Assembly: GCF_010093595.1 (NCBI RefSeq)
Contig: NW_022985449.1
Location: forward strand, 1,254,424 to 1,318,423
Source of the DNA: Mytilinidion resinicola
Taxonomy: Eukaryota > Ascomycota > Dothideomycetes > Mytilinidiales > Mytilinidiaceae
DNA length: 64,000 nt
Reading direction: 5' to 3'
Shown here: positions 1 to 11,372 of the stretch, one piece after another
How the letters are laid out: every line of letters starts with the position of its first letter
Numbering within the stretch: the stretch's first letter is position 1
Position numbers and translations under genes: made by a program
Notes under the pieces: generated by a model
Database searches by the model: none
What the model saw: the letters and a program-made list of their open reading frames with translations, nothing else
What the model was told of the DNA's origin: nothing

Positions 1-813
1 GACGCGCCAGTTTGCGATGGCCGAGTGCCCGGACGTGATGCCGTACGCTAGAGCACCTGCGAAGGTGTTGGCGAGAGGCGCGGCGGAGAGAAAGATGCCG
101 CAGCGGAAGCCAACTTCGTGGCGGAGGTAGAAGAAGCTAAGCAGATAAGGAATGCCGGGGCCATAGGCGGCTTCGGTGGCGCCCATAAGGAAGCGGAGGG
201 CCATTTCGGCGCCCCATGTGTGTATGCCGGCTTGGAGGGTTGAGACGAGGCCCCTGGGAGTGTTAGTCGAGGAGCGAGGTTGGGGAGAGTGGTGGTTGGT
301 GGTTACCATGAGAAAACGACGAAAGCGCACCACATGTGTGGAGGCACGATTTTCCACATCATGGCTGGGAAGTTGTTAGCGGTTGTGTGCTTCTTCTGCT
401 GGCCTGAGGGTGACTTGCCGAAGAACTCGAAGATGATATACGGGATATAGAAGATGGTCAATAGCCAGTCGTATCGGTCACCTGTCAGGTCCAAGTCCGT
501 ACTCATCCCGGCGATTCGAGCATTTCTTTAGCAACAATCAGATTAGTTTGTTGCTCTAGTCTTCTATTTCATGGCATCTTACCCAATGTTGGACCGGTCA
601 AGGAACGCCAGAAGATCTAGATATCGAGTTAGATACACTATCGACAAGGAACCGCGTGGAAGTCTTACACAACGCCATAACCAGCGGAATGATATGACGA
701 TCGAACTTCTTCACAACCCTCCTCTGTATGTCAGGGTCAATGAGAGGCTGCGCATTCTCGACGGTCGCGTCTTCCCGTCTCCAGGCCTCGGGAGCTTTCT
801 CGGTATCGTCCAT
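1..813 (-). CDS. MFS transporter, allantoate/anion permease (Dal5-like), 5' part
   Basis: Plasma-membrane major facilitator of the fungal anion:cation symporter group, which imports small organic anions such as allantoate or nicotinate; the substrate cannot be told. Five exons give one frame: 813-669, 616-583, 525-419, 364-307, 253-1, for 199 residues before the window edge cuts the gene. Visible are the basic N-terminal stretch, the first membrane segment with the family signature LLAFLDRSNIGNARIAG, the WKIVPPHMWCA segment before helix 3, and GATEAAYGPGIPYLLSFFY in the helix 4 region. Start is the ATG at 813, giving MDDTEKAPEAW. The third intron (418-365) begins with GC rather than GT (donor G|GCAAGT); it is the only way to join EFF to AMMWK in frame. 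Family is secure; the far half of the protein lies outside the window. Confidence 0.9.
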
Positions 814-3800
814 TATTGCCCAGCTGAAGTCGAATTGAAAACTCGGCGATCAGAGTCAGAGAGAAAGGCTAATCTATATTAACGTGCACACCCCGTCTCG
901 AGGATCTGCGGGGTCTCGCGCTAGAGTAGAGCAGTGATTTTTCCGTCGAATGGGGGACTTCGGATTGCCCGATTAGGTAGCGCTAGTGAAACGCTTGCTG
1001 ACCGCCGTCTCGAAATTTCAGTCGCACAAGAGATGGGTGCCCTGGCCCTGGGGGTCGGGGTGGGGGTCGGGCTCTTCTGTGGAAGTGGGGGAGGTGAACG
1101 TTGTAGGTGGTTCTACGGAGATGCTGCAATAGGGAATCGATTGGTGCATCACCTGCGGAACAACAGCAGAGAGGCGGGGAGGGGAGGGATCAAGGGATGG
1201 AGGGCGTCACAAGGCTAAATACTAGCCCGAACGTTAGATCGTCGCGTCGGGGTTTGATCTGCCGAACAACGTGCGCTTGAAAAAAGGCGGGGATCGTGAA
1301 GCCATGACCAAATGATCATCGGCGTGCAGGAGGCTAGCTCCCAATATGGTAAGGGTGAATCTTGATTTCCGACAAGCATTCAGGCCCAACTTGGCGAGGC
1401 TGAACGTCTTGACATCGTGACATAGGATCTCAACGTACGTTACCCTGTTGTATAATCTTGATGCTTTAGACCAATCTTATCTGACATAGAGCTAGCGATT
1501 GACATTGACAGTCTAGACTCTGATCAACAACGGTCCACTGATCTATGCTCAACGACCGGTGATAGGATCTCGACGCTCTCGGAATCGTATCATGCTGCCA
1601 TGCGAGAGCTACTATAGTGGGCAGGGCCAGGGAACTTCTTTGGACGGGTTTCTATTACTGAAAGGGCCCCACATTCATACCGTAGCAAAGTGAAGTTTGG
1701 AGATAACTAGAATCGGATTAGAGTAATCATCTAACGTTCGAACGCCACGTTCGATGGTATACTCGAGTCCATATCCCTAGTTCTGGCGTAGGTATCCGGC
1801 TCTTCTAGAGCTCCTATAGGATCAAGAAATTTCCACCAGATGATTGACGTGAAAAGTCCCGAGGCCTATGCGAAGGAGAAACACAGGAACACCTGTTATC
1901 CATTTAAACCTCTTTACAGCAGGGAAGAGTAACACGGACCGTGTTCTTGATGGAGAGCATAGCTGAGATTGAAAGCCTTGCGACGAGGTATCTCCAAGGT
2001 TGGTGTCCATCGGCTTGCAAGTGTGGAATCTCTCCACGGGCTTTGCACTTTCTTTCCATGAACTGACCTTCCGCGTGGCCTTGTAAAACAGTACGAGATT
2101 GACGGCGATCACCTCAACGTATGTGAGCGAAGTGTGCATACTCTCATCTGAAGCTGCCAGAATGAAGCTGTGGCGAAAGAGGCGGTGAAGAGACCGCGTG
2201 GAGTAATTAAAGCATGATAATAGCGAACTAAGACAGTAAGAAGTAAATGATTACCTGTACCCCCATGTACTTCTTACTTAACTCTCTTTCTCAATGCTAG
2301 CGAAGATTTGGAAGCTCCGAAGTGACTTTCTGATTAACGACCACGGTATCTTCAGCAACCCTAAAGAGCGTGATGACACCTCGGCAAATAGTAGAAGCAT
2401 CGATTCGAAGACCTTACAGATCTTGCAGCCCTTATCCGCGGCTCTCTTGGGCTGGCATAGTTACTGTACAACTGTATAGATCGGGTCAGTTCGCTGACGC
2501 TGGCCTGTGCACATATTCTGCAAAAGGAGTAGAGAATAGGGTCGTCTGACTCGTACGCTGCTTTGCTCATTGCAAAGCTTGCAGATTACCTTGACACGGA
2601 ACTTTATGGGACTGCCTCATCAGCGAAGGTCAGGTCCCTGCAGCGAGGCAGATGAGGATAAGTATTGAGCCTGATATCTTTCTGGAACGACAATAAGCTT
2701 AGAGTGGTGGACGATACCTTTGAGCGTGATGCATGAAAATGTTGCGATGAGATTCGATTAAGGTTTGGTGATGGACCCGTCTCGGGATTCTACCGAGCGT
2801 GAGCCATTCTTGAATAGGCTAGAGCACTGGAGCTTGTCTGTGTTTGGAGAACTATAAAATGATCAAAGACGAGATGTCTGCCATAATTAGGACGATCATG
2901 AAAAGGTCTTGAAGGTTCTGAGACACCTCGCCGTGGCACGAGCCGATGAGCATGGTGTGAAGCTTTCAGCCCTTCGGCTTCATGCAATGAAGGTACTCAA
3001 ATCCTACGTCCATTGATATTACATTGGGGAGAGATCACTGCTCGTTTGTAGCATTAAACGCCTAATGCTTTTGAGTTATTCATGGCGCTTAACAAGCTGT
3101 TGCGCCCTATCTCAACTTTTATTGATACACTCGGCGGATCATCATACTTCTTAGCTGGACAGCTTCACTCTTCAAATTCAGCTAATTCCACACTGTGGGA
3201 TATTTAATGCTCAAGGACTTCAGTTTCAGACACAATGGAAAGCTGGCGAAGACAAAACCTAGGCCATATTCAACGTATATTCGATCTACAGTTCATTTAG
3301 GGAACACCTTTGGAGACATCCTCGAGAATGAGGCGTGCTCGGAGGCGGAACTTCGAAATGTTGACATCGCCAGCTAAAGCAACGTAACCATACATGCTGG
3401 TGTTCTTTCCTAATAGAGCCTGTAATGTTCTTGATACGTAGCTCTTGTTCAATTCAACCTATCATAGTCTAGTGGTGCTTTTAAACCACGGAATGAGTAA
3501 AAGTTTTTGCATCTTGGAATTTTCTTTTATAATGACTCGTAGCTTGTCAACTACGGTACCGAGTAAAATTTTCACATCCCATTTACTATATAATATTCTC
3601 CAACCTGCCCTCCTCCTTCTCTCCTTCATCCCCCCTCGGGGGGATCACACCAGGACTCAGGTTGAAAATTGATGTGAACTCTGTCTTATTTCGGGGGCCC
3701 GAAGGCCAAACTATATACTACGTAGGAAGTGACTGTATGCATAGGCAGAAGCACTAATTGGAGGCAGCAGTAGGCAGCATTAGGCAGGGTAGGCCACCGT

Positions 3801-4448
3801 ACCCCAACCCCTCTCTGTAGAAGTTGTAACTGGCTAGGCATGTAGGCAGCTACTATGCCAGCAACTCCAAGTCTGTACGTAGGTGACCGTGAACCGTATG
3901 AGTTGTTGATCCTAGGTTGTAGCTGTTACAACCCGAGTCCAGGTACGTACTCCTCCCGTAAAGCCTATCCCAACAGCTTACTACACTTGATCGCACCAAG
4001 AGCGAAGCGAAAGAGCAGAATGGAACAAACTATATCTCTTCGCCGGTAGAGCAAAAACCGGCAAACCAGCTGCTCAACGGTGGGAACCGGTACGCAAAAG
4101 CAATCACGAACACGCCAAACCGTCCGGAACGTGGACCTTCGCGACTGTCTGGAGGGGAGCCGGGCCCATCGCGGTTCAGAGTGTCCTCGTGGCATAAGGG
4201 TGACGTGCTTAGTTGGAGGACTGTGATGAGAGAGCCACCCAAAAGGGGCGAATCGCCGTCCGGGATATCAACGTGCCCGGCGTCAAGGTCTCTCTCGGTA
4301 GATCGTACCTTAGGTGACAAACCGCTAACCACACATGCTGTATTCCCCTGGTAGGATGCGTGAATGCCATTAGACACCTGGTAACCAGCCCGGGTGCTCG
4401 ACATGGATGTCAGCCGTCACGGATCACGCTCAGTAGCTCATATCAGGC
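814..4448. other. Gene-poor interval, no supported gene
   Basis: About 3.6 kb between the transporter start and the capping-enzyme-like gene. Only short, compositionally unremarkable reading frames occur and none shows a recognisable domain. There is a perfect 7-bp inverted repeat around 3915-3933 (GGTTGTA / TACAACC) and a run of TAGGCAG-like words near 3770-3845. This may be decayed mobile DNA, but I see no terminal repeats, target-site duplication or transposase motif. Confidence 0.5.
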
Positions 4449-5917
4449 ATGACGTTTTTACAGACCCCCTTTTCGTTGGCCTTTGCGAGCCAGGATTGTC
4501 AAGGTCAAGGTGAGTCCTGCCCTCCCCCTCGCTTACAGCCTCACAGTGTCGCGCGGCATCTACGCAAGGGCCTGGAGGCCATTCTCGGGCACGAGCCGAG
4601 GAGGAAATTCCTTAGGGCGCAGCCTGTGTCTCTCACTCGAGGACACTTGCGTCGCGATCTCTCGGGGTATATGGTGTGCGAGAAAACGGATGGAGTCCGA
4701 GCTTTCTTGTGGTACACAAAGGATTTCCGGACAGGAGGGCAGGCAATATACTTGGTTGATCGCAAGTACTCCTTCCACCGTGTTGATACTCGTACTCCCA
4801 TTGCGCAGGTCTGCGATGACGTCGTTCTCGACATCGAGGTAGTCGTTCACAACGATGACACGTTTTCCGGCGTCGTTTTCCTTGTGTTCGACTGTCTCGC
4901 GTACGGTGGCGCAAGTATCGTCCAGAAGAAGTTGACGTCGAGGCTTGGTTTTGCAAAAAAATTCGAGGGGGAACTTAAAGGAAAAGCTGCTCCGATGCCA
5001 GTATTGGTGACGGTGAAGAAGTTCCTGCCGGCAGGTGACGTGGAGAAGTGTCTGAAGGAGATGGAGATCGTCCATCACGGGACTGACGGTCTTATACTAA
5101 CCCCTCCGCGTGAATACCGCTTCTACACAGATGGCGATCTGTTCAAGTGGAAGCCGGCACGGGAGAACACGGTGGACTCTCAGGTATGTATGGCCCCTTC
5201 TCCCCCTACTAATCATGAGATGTGGCAGCTCGACCTGTCCTTGTTTCACGGCAAGGCAGGACACGAGCTGTTCACTAGTCTCTTCTGGAATTTGCGGCCA
5301 TGGTCGCTGCGTGGAGGCCAGGTAAGGAGGCTATATTGGAGTGTTGGAGAGATGAGAGAGGCCGCTGGCAGCCGAAGCTCGACAAGATCAACCAGAAAGA
5401 CGTCCCCCGTTTCCGGGATGACAAGGAAACTGCGAACTTCTTCAAGGTAGCCGAGAACGTGATAGCCTCTTTGGAGGATAACATTACAGAGCGCCAGTTG
5501 AAGCTAGCAGCCAAGCGGTCCCAGGTCAAGCCGGGTGGCTACTTCGAGCTCATGGGTGGTCATGAGCGGGAGGCACAACAAGCTAAGTTTGACCGCGTCG
5601 CCCCCTTTTTCGTTAATTCTCGACTTGTTAGTCCGAGTGGGTACCGGCCGGTCTCTCCACCTCCGTTCAGGAAATGGGGCCCTCAGCGTGACAAAGCACC
5701 CTCTTGGGGTGGCCAACAAACGACACACTTCGACTCTTCAGCGTCCGACTGGTGCCCACGAAACGCGGTCTTCTCGGGAACGAAGCGTAAGCGGTCAGCC
5801 TTTACTTCTTCTTCACTTCACCTCCACCCCTCGAGCCCGGATGGCCACGACTCGGAACGGAAACGGTCGGATTCTGGCGTTTCTGAGAGCTTCGCCGCGA
5901 TTCCGGGAGGAGGTTGA
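4449..5917 (+). CDS. Divergent mRNA guanylyltransferase (capping enzyme alpha subunit)-like protein
   Basis: Nuclear mRNA guanylyltransferases transfer GMP to the 5' end of pre-mRNA through a lysyl-GMP intermediate. In the first frame (from 4449) motif I is CEKTDGVR with candidate nucleophile Lys79. It is preceded by RAQPVSLTRGHL, matching the AQPVSF entry of Ceg1 proteins, and followed by YLVDRKY (III), VLDIEVV (IIIa), HGTDGLIL (IV) and LFKWKPARENTVD (V). The OB-fold part, KEAILECWRDERGRW and PRFRDDKETANF, lies in a different frame (from about 5300 to 5917). The joint is unresolved. A 45-nt in-frame intron at 5184-5228 (GTATGT, CTAAT branch, GGCAG) is likely, and a 44-nt GT-AG segment at 5277-5320 would restore the frame, but a frameshift is possible. 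The exact start is also uncertain. Sequence is far from usual Ceg1, so this may be a second copy rather than the essential gene. ECW...RFRDDK argues against DNA ligase. Confidence 0.7.
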
Positions 5918-6310
5918 TAGTCCCCTACCGTGAGCGGAGGATGGTGGTGAATGAACCTAGTTTCTTTCGTAAGTCTTACTGCTGCTTCTCTCCATAGCTT
6001 CGTCGCTAAGCCTCGCAGAATACGTTTTCACGAACCTTAGTGGGCTTGTCGGGAGGCGGTCTGAGGCCCCTACGTGAAGGGTGGCTGGCCACTAGCTCTC
6101 GATCCTTTTGTAAGTCTTACCACCCTTCCCCCTTCATAGTATTACTTTAAATGTCACCAGATCTTCTTTTACTGCCTTTCGAGTGACTCGTTCGGAGGTG
6201 GTTTTAGGCCCCTACTGCGACACGTCAGGTGGATGGTGGCTATCGAATCTTACTGCTTTTGTAAGTTTTACTGCCACCCTTCTTGTCAGCCGTGTTACTG
6301 ATTCTTTCAG
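5906..6310 (+). repeat. Degenerate tandem array of three ~140-150 bp units, each with a GTAAGT...AG core
   Basis: Three related units start near 5906, 6051 and 6192. Each runs GGAGG-GGT...CCCCTAC, then a GATGGTGG-like word, then a core opening GTAAGTCTTAC (GTAAGTTTTAC in unit 3) followed by pyrimidines and ending CATAG or GTCAG. The cores are at 5969-5997 (29 nt), 6110-6139 (30 nt) and 6261-6289 (29 nt). GTAAG and CTTAC form a small palindrome. The array begins over the last codons of the capping-enzyme-like frame. A similar 29-nt GTGAGT...ACAG string lies at 4510-4538 near its 5' end. The cores look like tiny introns but are shorter than normal fungal introns. Confidence 0.6.
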
Positions 6311-7046
6311 GATGTGAACTTGTAATGAGAGAAATGGTGCCATATGCGGAAGATGATGAGGACGTAGTGTAGCTGTTTTTGGTAATATGGACTTCTTCCC
6401 CCCTCCCCGCCCAATACTCTTGATCTCTACTCTCTGCGTGATAACCATGCTATGATAATGTGATTCTGTGATGTTATGCATTGGAACATATGTGTAGCTG
6501 TACTACCCGTGGCTGCAACGATTTGAAAGGACCCTGGAAGGTTGATCGTTTGAAGTGTATGTGTAAAGTTTTGAAAGCTGTAGATTAGACCGCAGTTTAT
6601 GGACATGAAACATATTCAGCTGCTACGGTCGGAGGTGCCTTAAATGGCGTTCTAAAATGAGTTTGATGTAAACTGCTCTACCCGTGAATTGGAATATCAC
6701 TTTCGTTGACATTTCTCATGGCTGCAACGTTATGTGGTGCCCCGGTGTGCTCGTCGAAATATGGAAAAGATTTACCGTTCTAGACACTGCAAATTAGACC
6801 ACCAGATCATGTATTGAATTCCCACCCAGCGCAAGTGTCGAGTGAGCCTCACAAGGCAAGTAATTTGCGACTTGCAACGTAAAACCAAGAGACTGTAAAT
6901 TGGAGAACCACTTGACTCATAGATTTCCCACCTTCCTACAATTGCCAGGAGTGCCCCAACGCCATATATGTATCCGCAATATAACCCCAGTACCATACCA
7001 ATTTCCTACTCCTCCCAATAGTCATAGCTAAACCAGCCCAACCCAT
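6311..7046. other. Intergenic, nothing recognised
   Basis: AT-richer sequence between the tandem array and the 3' end of the repeat-protein gene. It holds probable 3' UTR of that gene and no convincing reading frame. Confidence 0.4.
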
Positions 7047-7927
7047 TCAGACTTTTATCTCAGGCAAGTGCCTACTGAACTTGTCCCCGGCCTTGCTCGG
7101 CGGCGTATAAGACGACGCCAACGGCTTAGGCTTTCCCGCCTTTACTGCTGTCTTCTTTCCCGACCCTGGTATTGTGCTCGTTCCCGGGTATGGTTTGTCC
7201 GCCTCCTTCGATGCGGAAGCTCCGCCAGAAGGCTTCTTGGATGGATAGGTAGTTGTGCCTGGATAAGGCTTCGGCTTTGAGGCATCGGGCTTGGAGCTCG
7301 AGCTTGGATATGGCTTGGGTGCACCCGCCAACGCAGGCTTCTTCGTCGCAGCTGGCTTAACTGTAGGTAGAGACTTGTTTGTTCCGCCTGGGTACTTGTT
7401 TGCGCCGATAGGAGTCGGCCCAATCTTGCCGCCTGGGTGCTTGTTTGCGCCGATAGGAGTCGGCCCAGTCTTGCCGCCTGGGTGCTTCTTGTTTGCGCCG
7501 ATGGGAGTTCCACCAATCTTCCCGCCAGGGTACTTATTTGCTCCAATCGGCGTTGCTGTCTTTTTCGTGGATGTAGACGCAGGACTTGAGTAAGATCGTT
7601 GCGCACCGGCGGGCTTTCCAGCGGTTATCGCCTTCTTAGGTGTGCTGCCCTTGACGCTGTTGACAGCACCCTGGCCTGCGATCTTAGTGCCGTAGCTTGT
7701 CGCAGCGGCTTCTACACCTATAATAGAACACGTTAGCTGTCGATATATGGACTGAGAAGAGCGCAAGGCTTGCTGTTGGCCGTACTCGTTCCAACGCCGC
7801 GTCCAGTGTTCTCAATGATATCCCCTGCTTTGATCAATGCATCACCTGCGAATCCACCAGCTGCGCGAGTGCCGGCGTCGACAAAGCCAGCGACGCTGTT
7901 GGATATGATGTTGGAAATGAAGTCCAT
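7047..7927 (-). CDS. Low-complexity protein with TPIGANKYPGG tandem repeats, function unknown
   Basis: Two exons, 7927-7786 and 7717-7047, give 270 residues; the intron uses GTACGG and ends TATTATAG. The first ~70 residues form a helical, small-residue-rich segment (GFVDAGTRAAGGFAGDALIKAGD, broken by DIIENTGRG) that could lie along a membrane. Residues from about 105 to 165 hold four near-copies of a 14-16 residue unit, TPIGANK-[YH]PGGK-[IT]G[PG]. The remaining third is rich in Lys, Pro, Ser and Thr with repeated KPYPGT / PYPS words and ends PEIKV. No signal peptide or known domain is seen. The next gene upstream on the same strand, the acyltransferase, carries a related TPIGTQKYPPK word in its tail, so the two may share an origin or a partner. 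No function can be assigned. Confidence 0.75.
7382..7555 (-). repeat. Coding minisatellite, four ~45-bp units
   Basis: Four in-frame copies of a 42-48 bp unit encode the TPIGANKxPGGK repeats of the surrounding gene. The middle two are nearly identical at DNA level and one has an extra Lys codon, so recent unit-number change is likely. Confidence 0.8.
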
Positions 7928-8513
7928 GATGACGAGATATGTGGAAAGACAGAGTATGGAAGAGAGAATGACGGTTTCGATGGAATACAAAGTGGCGCCA
8001 CAGATCTGTGGTTGGCCTTGTGGCATCCTGGAGATTCCTGTTCTGGAGTGCTGCATCTTGCCTCCAAATGACGTCGAAGCGGCTGGGATGCAAGGGTGGA
8101 GTGCGGAGGATTGGCACAGCGCGGATCGTGGTCACGTGCTCTTCAATGTGGTACAACCGATATTTAAGGACTATACGCGAAGGGCGTTGGAATCATGATG
8201 ATCAAAACTTGCAGTGAAGATGTTGTGGTGTAGAGAGGCACGATTCAAAAATGCGGAGGAAGGGGTATAGCTTCATGTGGCATGTGCATTTTGGCAAGCT
8301 ATCTTTGTCTCCCATGACGGTAGTATTCATTTTGAACTTCGAACCCTATAGATCCCTTCCAGAATAGTAGCATAACCGGGCAAACCAAATGGTTGCTGCG
8401 TATAGCAACCATGTTAATCTAGAACATCATCAACCCAATGACCCAAAACGCCGTGCTAGAAACATTATCATACAAGAATCATCAGCTATTTGGTAGCACA
8501 TTCACAAACAACA
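7928..8513. other. Intergenic, 5' flank of repeat protein and 3' flank of acyltransferase
   Basis: About 590 bp between two minus-strand genes. It should hold the promoter of the repeat protein and the 3' end of the acyltransferase mRNA. No other feature seen. Confidence 0.4.
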
Positions 8514-10875
8514 TTATGTCGCTAGTTTTTTAGGTGTAGTCTTAGGGGCCTGGATCTTTGGTGGGCCGGTTGAGGCTGGCTGCTTCTTCGGAGTAGCACC
8601 ATTCAGCTGAGAGCCAGCTGGTTTCGCCGCAGTCTTTGGTGCTGTGACTGGCTTCCTGACGGGAGGATTCTGGACAGCCAAGCCTTGGTTTGCTTTCGGC
8701 TTCTGCTGTATCGTCTTCGGTATTGTTGGCTTCGTCGTCGGTTTAACTGCCGGCTTCTGAGACGCCTGGGGACCGACCTTTCCTAAAGACTTAGGCCCAG
8801 AGCCTGAAGCCGCCGGCTTGGACTCCCTTTTCACTGGATTCCCGATACTTGGAGATACCTGGATAGTAACACCAGATGCCGTCGTGAACGTTCTGCCACT
8901 TTGCGCTTTCTCCGCCTCGCCTTTGGAGATATGAATTGGAATGCCTGATTTGGTCATGACAACGCCGCCGCCTTTTACTTTTTCGACCTCGCTCTTGGCT
9001 ACTTGGATTGGAACTCCTGACTTGGTCATCACAGTCGTCATTGGGCCTGAAGGTGCCGGTTTTGCTTTCAAGGGAAGTGCCGGTTGTTTGGTAGCAGTGC
9101 TTGGACCTCGCGTACTTCGTAGGTTTGCCACACTTTGTGCTTTGGGAGGGTACTTCTGGGTACCAATTGGTGTTCGTCTTGGAGGCCCCACGGTAGATAC
9201 GGCCTTTCGCTTTTGGCCTACTGTCGGAAGGCCATTTGGCAAGACCATGCCATTTTTGATGGCACTCTCTTTCACCAACTGAGCAAGATGCTCTTGTGTC
9301 AGCCTTTGCACCTTATCCTGGTTCTTGGGTTCCACAGTCTGTGCGGCTGACATTTTAGCCGCTCCCTCGATGAGTTTCTCCATTTGTTCCGGATTTGGGG
9401 GTCCTTTCATTGCTGCGTCTCCCGCTCCTAAAAGAGCCCCCATTTGCTGTGTGAGGAACTCTGTCCCTCCCGGGATAGGTAGATCAGCTGGGGAAGCTCC
9501 ATATGCCAGAGTAAGTGCCATCATGACACTTGTTATCGGAGCGAATATCTTGACGAACTCGTTCCAGCTGCCAGATTTGACCTCGGTCTCAATCATGCGA
9601 GCTGCTGGAGCAACGTTTCTAATGCTATGACTGCCCGAGCTCGTATCGCTAACATCGAGCTGATCTTTCCAGTAGTCGTCGGCTGGGAACTTGCTGTGAC
9701 GGGTGAAGTATTCAAGCAGGTAATCCTTTTCTCTCCATCGATTTCTAAGCCAGACGTCGAAGGCCTTCGGGTTGTCTATCGGAATGGAGTCGACGTGGAA
9801 TCGTCGCCAGTGCATATTGACTGACTTTGGGGGACGGCCTTCGAAGAAAGAGGATCGAAGGGTAAAAATATCTTGCCCGAACTGACCGGGACTTCATGGC
9901 TGGTTAGTATATTTGTGTGATAAGAGATTTGGATCATTGCTTACGGAACACCTTCGTAGGCAATGGTGCAATCATAGAGCCAATGACTGGTTTCCCGCAA
10001 TTCTTGTAAACAAAAGCGTAACCCGGTGCTCCGCGGGAGAAGCTGATGTTTCATGTCCTGCAATCCGTTCTTGTCCGCCCATCTTTTGCTGGCCTCTCTC
10101 GTAGATTGCGAAAGATTCGTCCCTTCGGGGAATATGAGTAACCACATAGGGTCCTTTGGTTTGTTCAGTGTCGCTAGATGTTGTTTGAATTGGTGCTTGT
10201 CGTCTTCCCACTTCCGGGATAGAAAGATGAAATTGTAGAACTGAGCACCCCATCCAAGGATTGGAATGTTCTTTAAAGACTCCTTCAGGATGATGTAGAT
10301 GTAGCCGTGCATGCCATTTGTGTAGGCGATCCACCAAAGATATAGCCAATCGGTATAGAGCTGTTGTTGTTAGCCTCACTACTTTGACGCTAGGGAACAA
10401 TCTTCGAGACTTTACTGACTTGGTGGTTTGCCATCATAACCATCCGATCAGAGAAGTTGCATTTCAGACTGCCATCCTTCATCTGTGAAAGCTGGCCGGC
10501 CATGCTTTCATCTCCGCTCACGCGCACCACGGTTGGGGCCCACCATTGTGTTAGACAGGTAATCAAGATCGCGAACGACTCTTTCGTATATGCCATGTAT
10601 CCATCGTAAAAGGCAGGATCGATGAGCTTCAGAGGAGCACCGAGGAATTGGGATGCGCTTATACTGTTCGCGAAATGTTACTTTTTGTGCTTGTATTCAC
10701 AGATCGAGAAGTCTTACGCCAAAACTCCCGACATAAACGTCGACGCCAACGTAAAGGCTCGTTCAGCCTGCGACAACTCTCCATGTTTCGGTGGACCAGC
10801 CGGGTGATTCTCGACCGTCTTCTTCGCAACGTTCAGGCCTGCCCCGAGGTCTGTCTTCTTCGGCTTCGGCGCCAT
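8514..10875 (-). CDS. Lysophospholipid acyltransferase (AGPAT/Cst26-type) with long repetitive C-terminal tail
   Basis: Acyl-CoA-dependent acyltransferase of the PlsC/LCLAT1 branch, which reacylates lysophospholipids in ER or lipid-droplet membranes. Four exons, 10875-10718, 10663-10420, 10360-9945 and 9891-8514, give 731 residues in one frame. The last acceptor is AAG just downstream of CTAAC, giving YEGVPPGQFGQDIFTLRS. Catalytic block I is NHQLYTD (132-138) and block III is FPEGT (211-215). Core family sequence continues to about residue 420 with a hydrophobic segment around 390-410. Beyond that are roughly 300 residues of Lys/Pro/Ala-rich sequence not needed for catalysis. It contains TPIGTQKYPPK (513-523) and three related repeats built on TKSG[VI]PI[QH][VI] spaced about 28 residues. 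Family enzymes usually stop near 400-430 residues, so the tail is a real extension in frame, of unknown role. Confidence 0.88.
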
Positions 10876-11372
10876 GCTCGCGGTGTTGTTGATTGAAGTC
10901 ACCAAAGCGTGTTTAGATTTAGAAAGAGGACAACATAACTCGGCGTCAACGGCACAACGGGCACTACCTGAGAGCGTTTTCTGTCAGAGCGGGTCAAGGT
11001 TAACAGCTACGTACGATCTACAGCGAGCGTATGTAGAGGGTTGCACTAACCACCCCTGTTCCCTACCCCAGATGACGTAGTGCGTGGCGCGGGAAGTGCC
11101 AACTTTTGTGGCACAAGCTTGCATCCCTTCATCATATCCCCTCTCGCTGTCTCCTTACGTACTCTCACCAGTCTTCATATTCTCAATCACAACCGGTAGG
11201 CCTTTTCATTTCCCTAGTCTCTTGCGATTCAAAATAGCATCTTATATATCACGCGGAGGACCCTTTTCGCTCATTCAAGAAACACGAGACCAATACCTGA
11301 ATACAGTGCTAATAGGGTCGTAGACCTTAAAAATACTCCTAAACATTACACCTTTCACATCGAAAAATCGCA
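10876..11372. promoter_or_regulatory. Divergent promoter region
   Basis: About 500 bp between the acyltransferase start (minus strand) and the small plus-strand gene at 11373. It must carry both promoters. No individual regulatory motif can be assigned. Confidence 0.4.

Noticed and set aside
3924..4200. Possible solo LTR starting TGTTACAACC
   Set aside because: The start resembles a fungal LTR, but I could find neither a matching end nor a target-site duplication.
4510..4538. 29-nt GTGAGT...ACAG as a real intron of the capping-like gene
   Set aside because: It is too short for a normal intron, and removing it does not join to an upstream frame with a start codon and family sequence. It is kept only as an observation.
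4449..5917. ATP-dependent DNA ligase instead of capping enzyme
   Set aside because: Ligases share the KxDG nucleophile, but AQPVSxTRxHL before it and ECW...RFRDDK after it are capping-enzyme features.
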